Shown piece by piece: positions 29,467 through 30,754 of a DNA stretch of 30,754 bases. A program made the position numbers and the translations under genes. The first letter of the stretch is position 1; each line of letters begins with the position of its first letter. The notes below the pieces were generated by a model that had not been told where the DNA came from, ran no database searches, and saw only the letters and a program-made list of their open reading frames with translations. Source of the stretch: a virus; the IMG/VR virus record IMGVR_UViG_3300008450_000282, positions 1 to 30,754 of that record; one strand, written 5' to 3'.

Positions 29467-30754
29467 TCAGGTGCCGTAGCAGAAGGCGCCGGGCTGTTTA
29501 ACAGCCACATCCACATCCTGCAGGGCGATCACGCGGACGGTGCCAGCGGTAGCGCCAGCGTAAGGATCAACGGTCAGATCCAGACCGGACCACATACCCA
29601 TGATCATCATGGAGAAGTCGCCGAACAGAGCGTCGTTGTTAGCGAGTTGGTTGGAAACAATGGCGGGGTAGCCGTTGATCTCACCGTTCTCGAACACGAA
29701 GCCAGCAGCCACAGCAGCGGCGTCCTTAGCGGTCGACTTGAGAGCACCGCGAGCAGCAGCGTTGATGATGTAACGCAGGCTGCCACCATCAGCGTTTGCA
29801 GTCGCCACATCGGTTTCCATGCCGATGTACTCAGCAAAGGTGCCGTAGGTGCTGATGGTCTGGCTGCCAATGCCGGTGGTGTTCACCAGACCCAGGGGCT
29901 GGTTGCTGGAGCCGGTGCCGTAGATAGCAGCGCGGTCAAGCTCGAGAGCAATCACACGAGCCAGATCGTTGCGGATCATGCCCTCAACATCGATCGAGGA
30001 CTGCAGCAGCAGACGACGGCTGTAGTCAACAAATGCACCCACAGTCTTGGGGGTCATGTTGACCTGGTCGATAGCCTGCTGGCTTTCGGTCGGAGAGGTG
30101 TTCTCGCCCACCCAGTAAGCAGTAGCAGCAGAAGTCTGACGGGGGATGCTGATGTTGCCCTGCAGGCCGGTCAGCATGGTCACGCCAGCCTGAGCCAGTG
30201 CCAGACGGTTGCGCAGCAGATCGATGAAGCTGCCAGCCAGCAGTTCATCAGCCACCAGGTTGCCGCCAGCAGTGGGGGTGCCCACCACCAGATCACGACG
30301 CAGCACCTCGTTGGGGATCACGATGCCGTTGGAAGCGCGCTCATATTTCTGAGCGGCAGCCTTGCCAACTTCGATCTCAAACTCGGCAGCCCGACGAGCA
30401 GAAGCATCGCTGGGGTTGGCGAGATAGTTCAGCGCGCGAGCAAAGCTGAACGAACGGGTCTCCTTATCGGAGAGGCCAACATCGTTGGTGGTGATGTCAG
30501 CGGAGCGAATGACTTGTTCCACGGGTTGAGTGCCGAGTTTTTCAAGGACAGCAGCACGAGCTTCATCGATAGTGCGACCACCATCGATCAGCTCGCGAGC
30601 CAGGTCTTGCATCTGGTGCTTTTCGCCCAGTGCATTGATGGCGGCGATACGGGTACGCTCGGCCTCGACGGCCTCGGACCGGATCACCTCCAGATCTGGA
30701 GTGTTTTCCATTTCGGGTTCAGGTGTTGGTGATGCGGCTGGGGCCGCTTGAACA
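29467..30754 (-). CDS. HK97-fold major capsid protein, probably C-terminal part of a protease-capsid fusion (5' partial)
   Basis: From ATG 30711 there are 414 residues with Phage_capsid hallmarks: about 100 residues of charged N-terminal region (EAVEAERTRIAAI), then VIPNEVLRRDLVVGT, TAGGNLVADELL, IRNDLARVIALELDRAAIYG with GTGSSNQPLGLVN, and the P-domain/A-domain strands to AVKQPGAFCYGT. The frame stays open upstream of ATG 30711 to the window edge through a Pro/Ala linker (APAASPTPEPE), so the true start is probably outside, as in fusions of a ClpP-like prohead protease to capsid. It would build the icosahedral shell. Confidence 0.9.
   Translation of the reverse strand, partial: VQAAPAASPTPEPEMENTPDLEVIRSEAVEAERTRIAAINALGEKHQMQDLARELIDGGRTIDEARAAVLEKLGTQPVEQVIRSADITTNDVGLSDKETRSFSFARALNYLANPSDASARRAAEFEIEVGKAAAQKYERASNGIVIPNEVLRRDLVVGTPTAGGNLVADELLAGSFIDLLRNRLALAQAGVTMLTGLQGNISIPRQTSAATAYWVGENTSPTESQQAIDQVNMTPKTVGAFVDYSRRLLLQSSIDVEGMIRNDLARVIALELDRAAIYGTGSSNQPLGLVNTTGIGSQTISTYGTFAEYIGMETDVATANADGGSLRYIINAAARGALKSTAKDAAAVAAGFVFENGEINGYPAIVSNQLANNDALFGDFSMMIMGMWSGLDLTVDPYAGATAGTVRVIALQDVDVAVKQPGAFCYGT

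Noticed and set aside
29647-30732. Long plus-strand open frame opposite the capsid gene (361 aa)
   Set aside because: It is antisense to a clear HK97-type capsid protein, is low-complexity in Ser/Val/His, and has no recognisable domain; it results from the codon bias of the capsid gene.
1-30754. Search by eye for tRNA genes, CRISPR arrays, insertion sequences, integrase and attachment sites
   Set aside because: No cloverleaf-like segment, regularly spaced repeats, transposase or recombinase was seen; almost all sequence is accounted for by phage genes.

Overview
The window is an internal piece of a double-stranded DNA tailed phage genome with a lambda-like siphovirus tail module. The late half carries recognisable counterparts of lambda FII, G/GT, H, M, L, K, I and J and an HK97-fold major capsid protein. 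I see no integrase, repressor/cro pair, attachment site, tRNA or CRISPR array, and the terminase, portal and DNA polymerase are outside the window. The host is uncertain. Several small proteins (the LSPAA-type early proteins, the basic ALGRVEHK-type protein, the holin-like peptide) resemble, from memory, families common in phages of freshwater picocyanobacteria, so a Synechococcus/Cyanobium host is a guess and not demonstrated.

Layout. Positions 1-8197 are a tightly packed plus-strand early module. Small unknown genes (1-1355) are followed by one minus-strand helix-turn-helix gene (1357-1566), and then a recombination/replication block: a RecE-like exonuclease, a PAPS-reductase/PP-loop protein, an unknown conserved protein, an AT-hook-tailed protein and an SSB-like protein (1781-4712). 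After two unknown genes come nucleotide-metabolism and zinc-ribbon genes: ThyX, an NrdR/Ogr-like zinc ribbon, Cys-rich proteins and a dNMP kinase (5330-8197). Most starts overlap the previous stop (ATGA, GTGA, TTGA or TAATG), indicating translational coupling.

Positions 8121-30754 are a minus-strand late module, read from right to left: capsid (probably the C-terminal half of a protease-capsid fusion), a small post-capsid protein, a decoration-like protein, head-tail joining proteins, tail tube protein, tail chaperone G and its frameshifted GT form, tape measure, M, L, K, I, J, a set of fibre/adhesin proteins, a holin-like lysis cassette, a GH24+M15 endolysin, dCTP deaminase and an HNH endonuclease. 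The two modules converge at about 8.1-8.5 kb, where a plus-strand terminator hairpin lies inside the HNH coding sequence.

Most interesting points: a well-formed -1 frameshift signal in the tail chaperone (GGGAAAC plus stem-loop); a second candidate -1 site (CCCAAAG) joining the holin-like peptide to an ORF that has no ordinary start codon; a roughly 225-residue three-repeat insertion in the gpL homologue just after its four-cysteine motif; a tandem-duplicated gpM; two intrinsic terminators placed after high-copy structural genes; an AT-rich PAPS-reductase-like gene inserted among recombination genes; and a Cys/His module shared by two early proteins.
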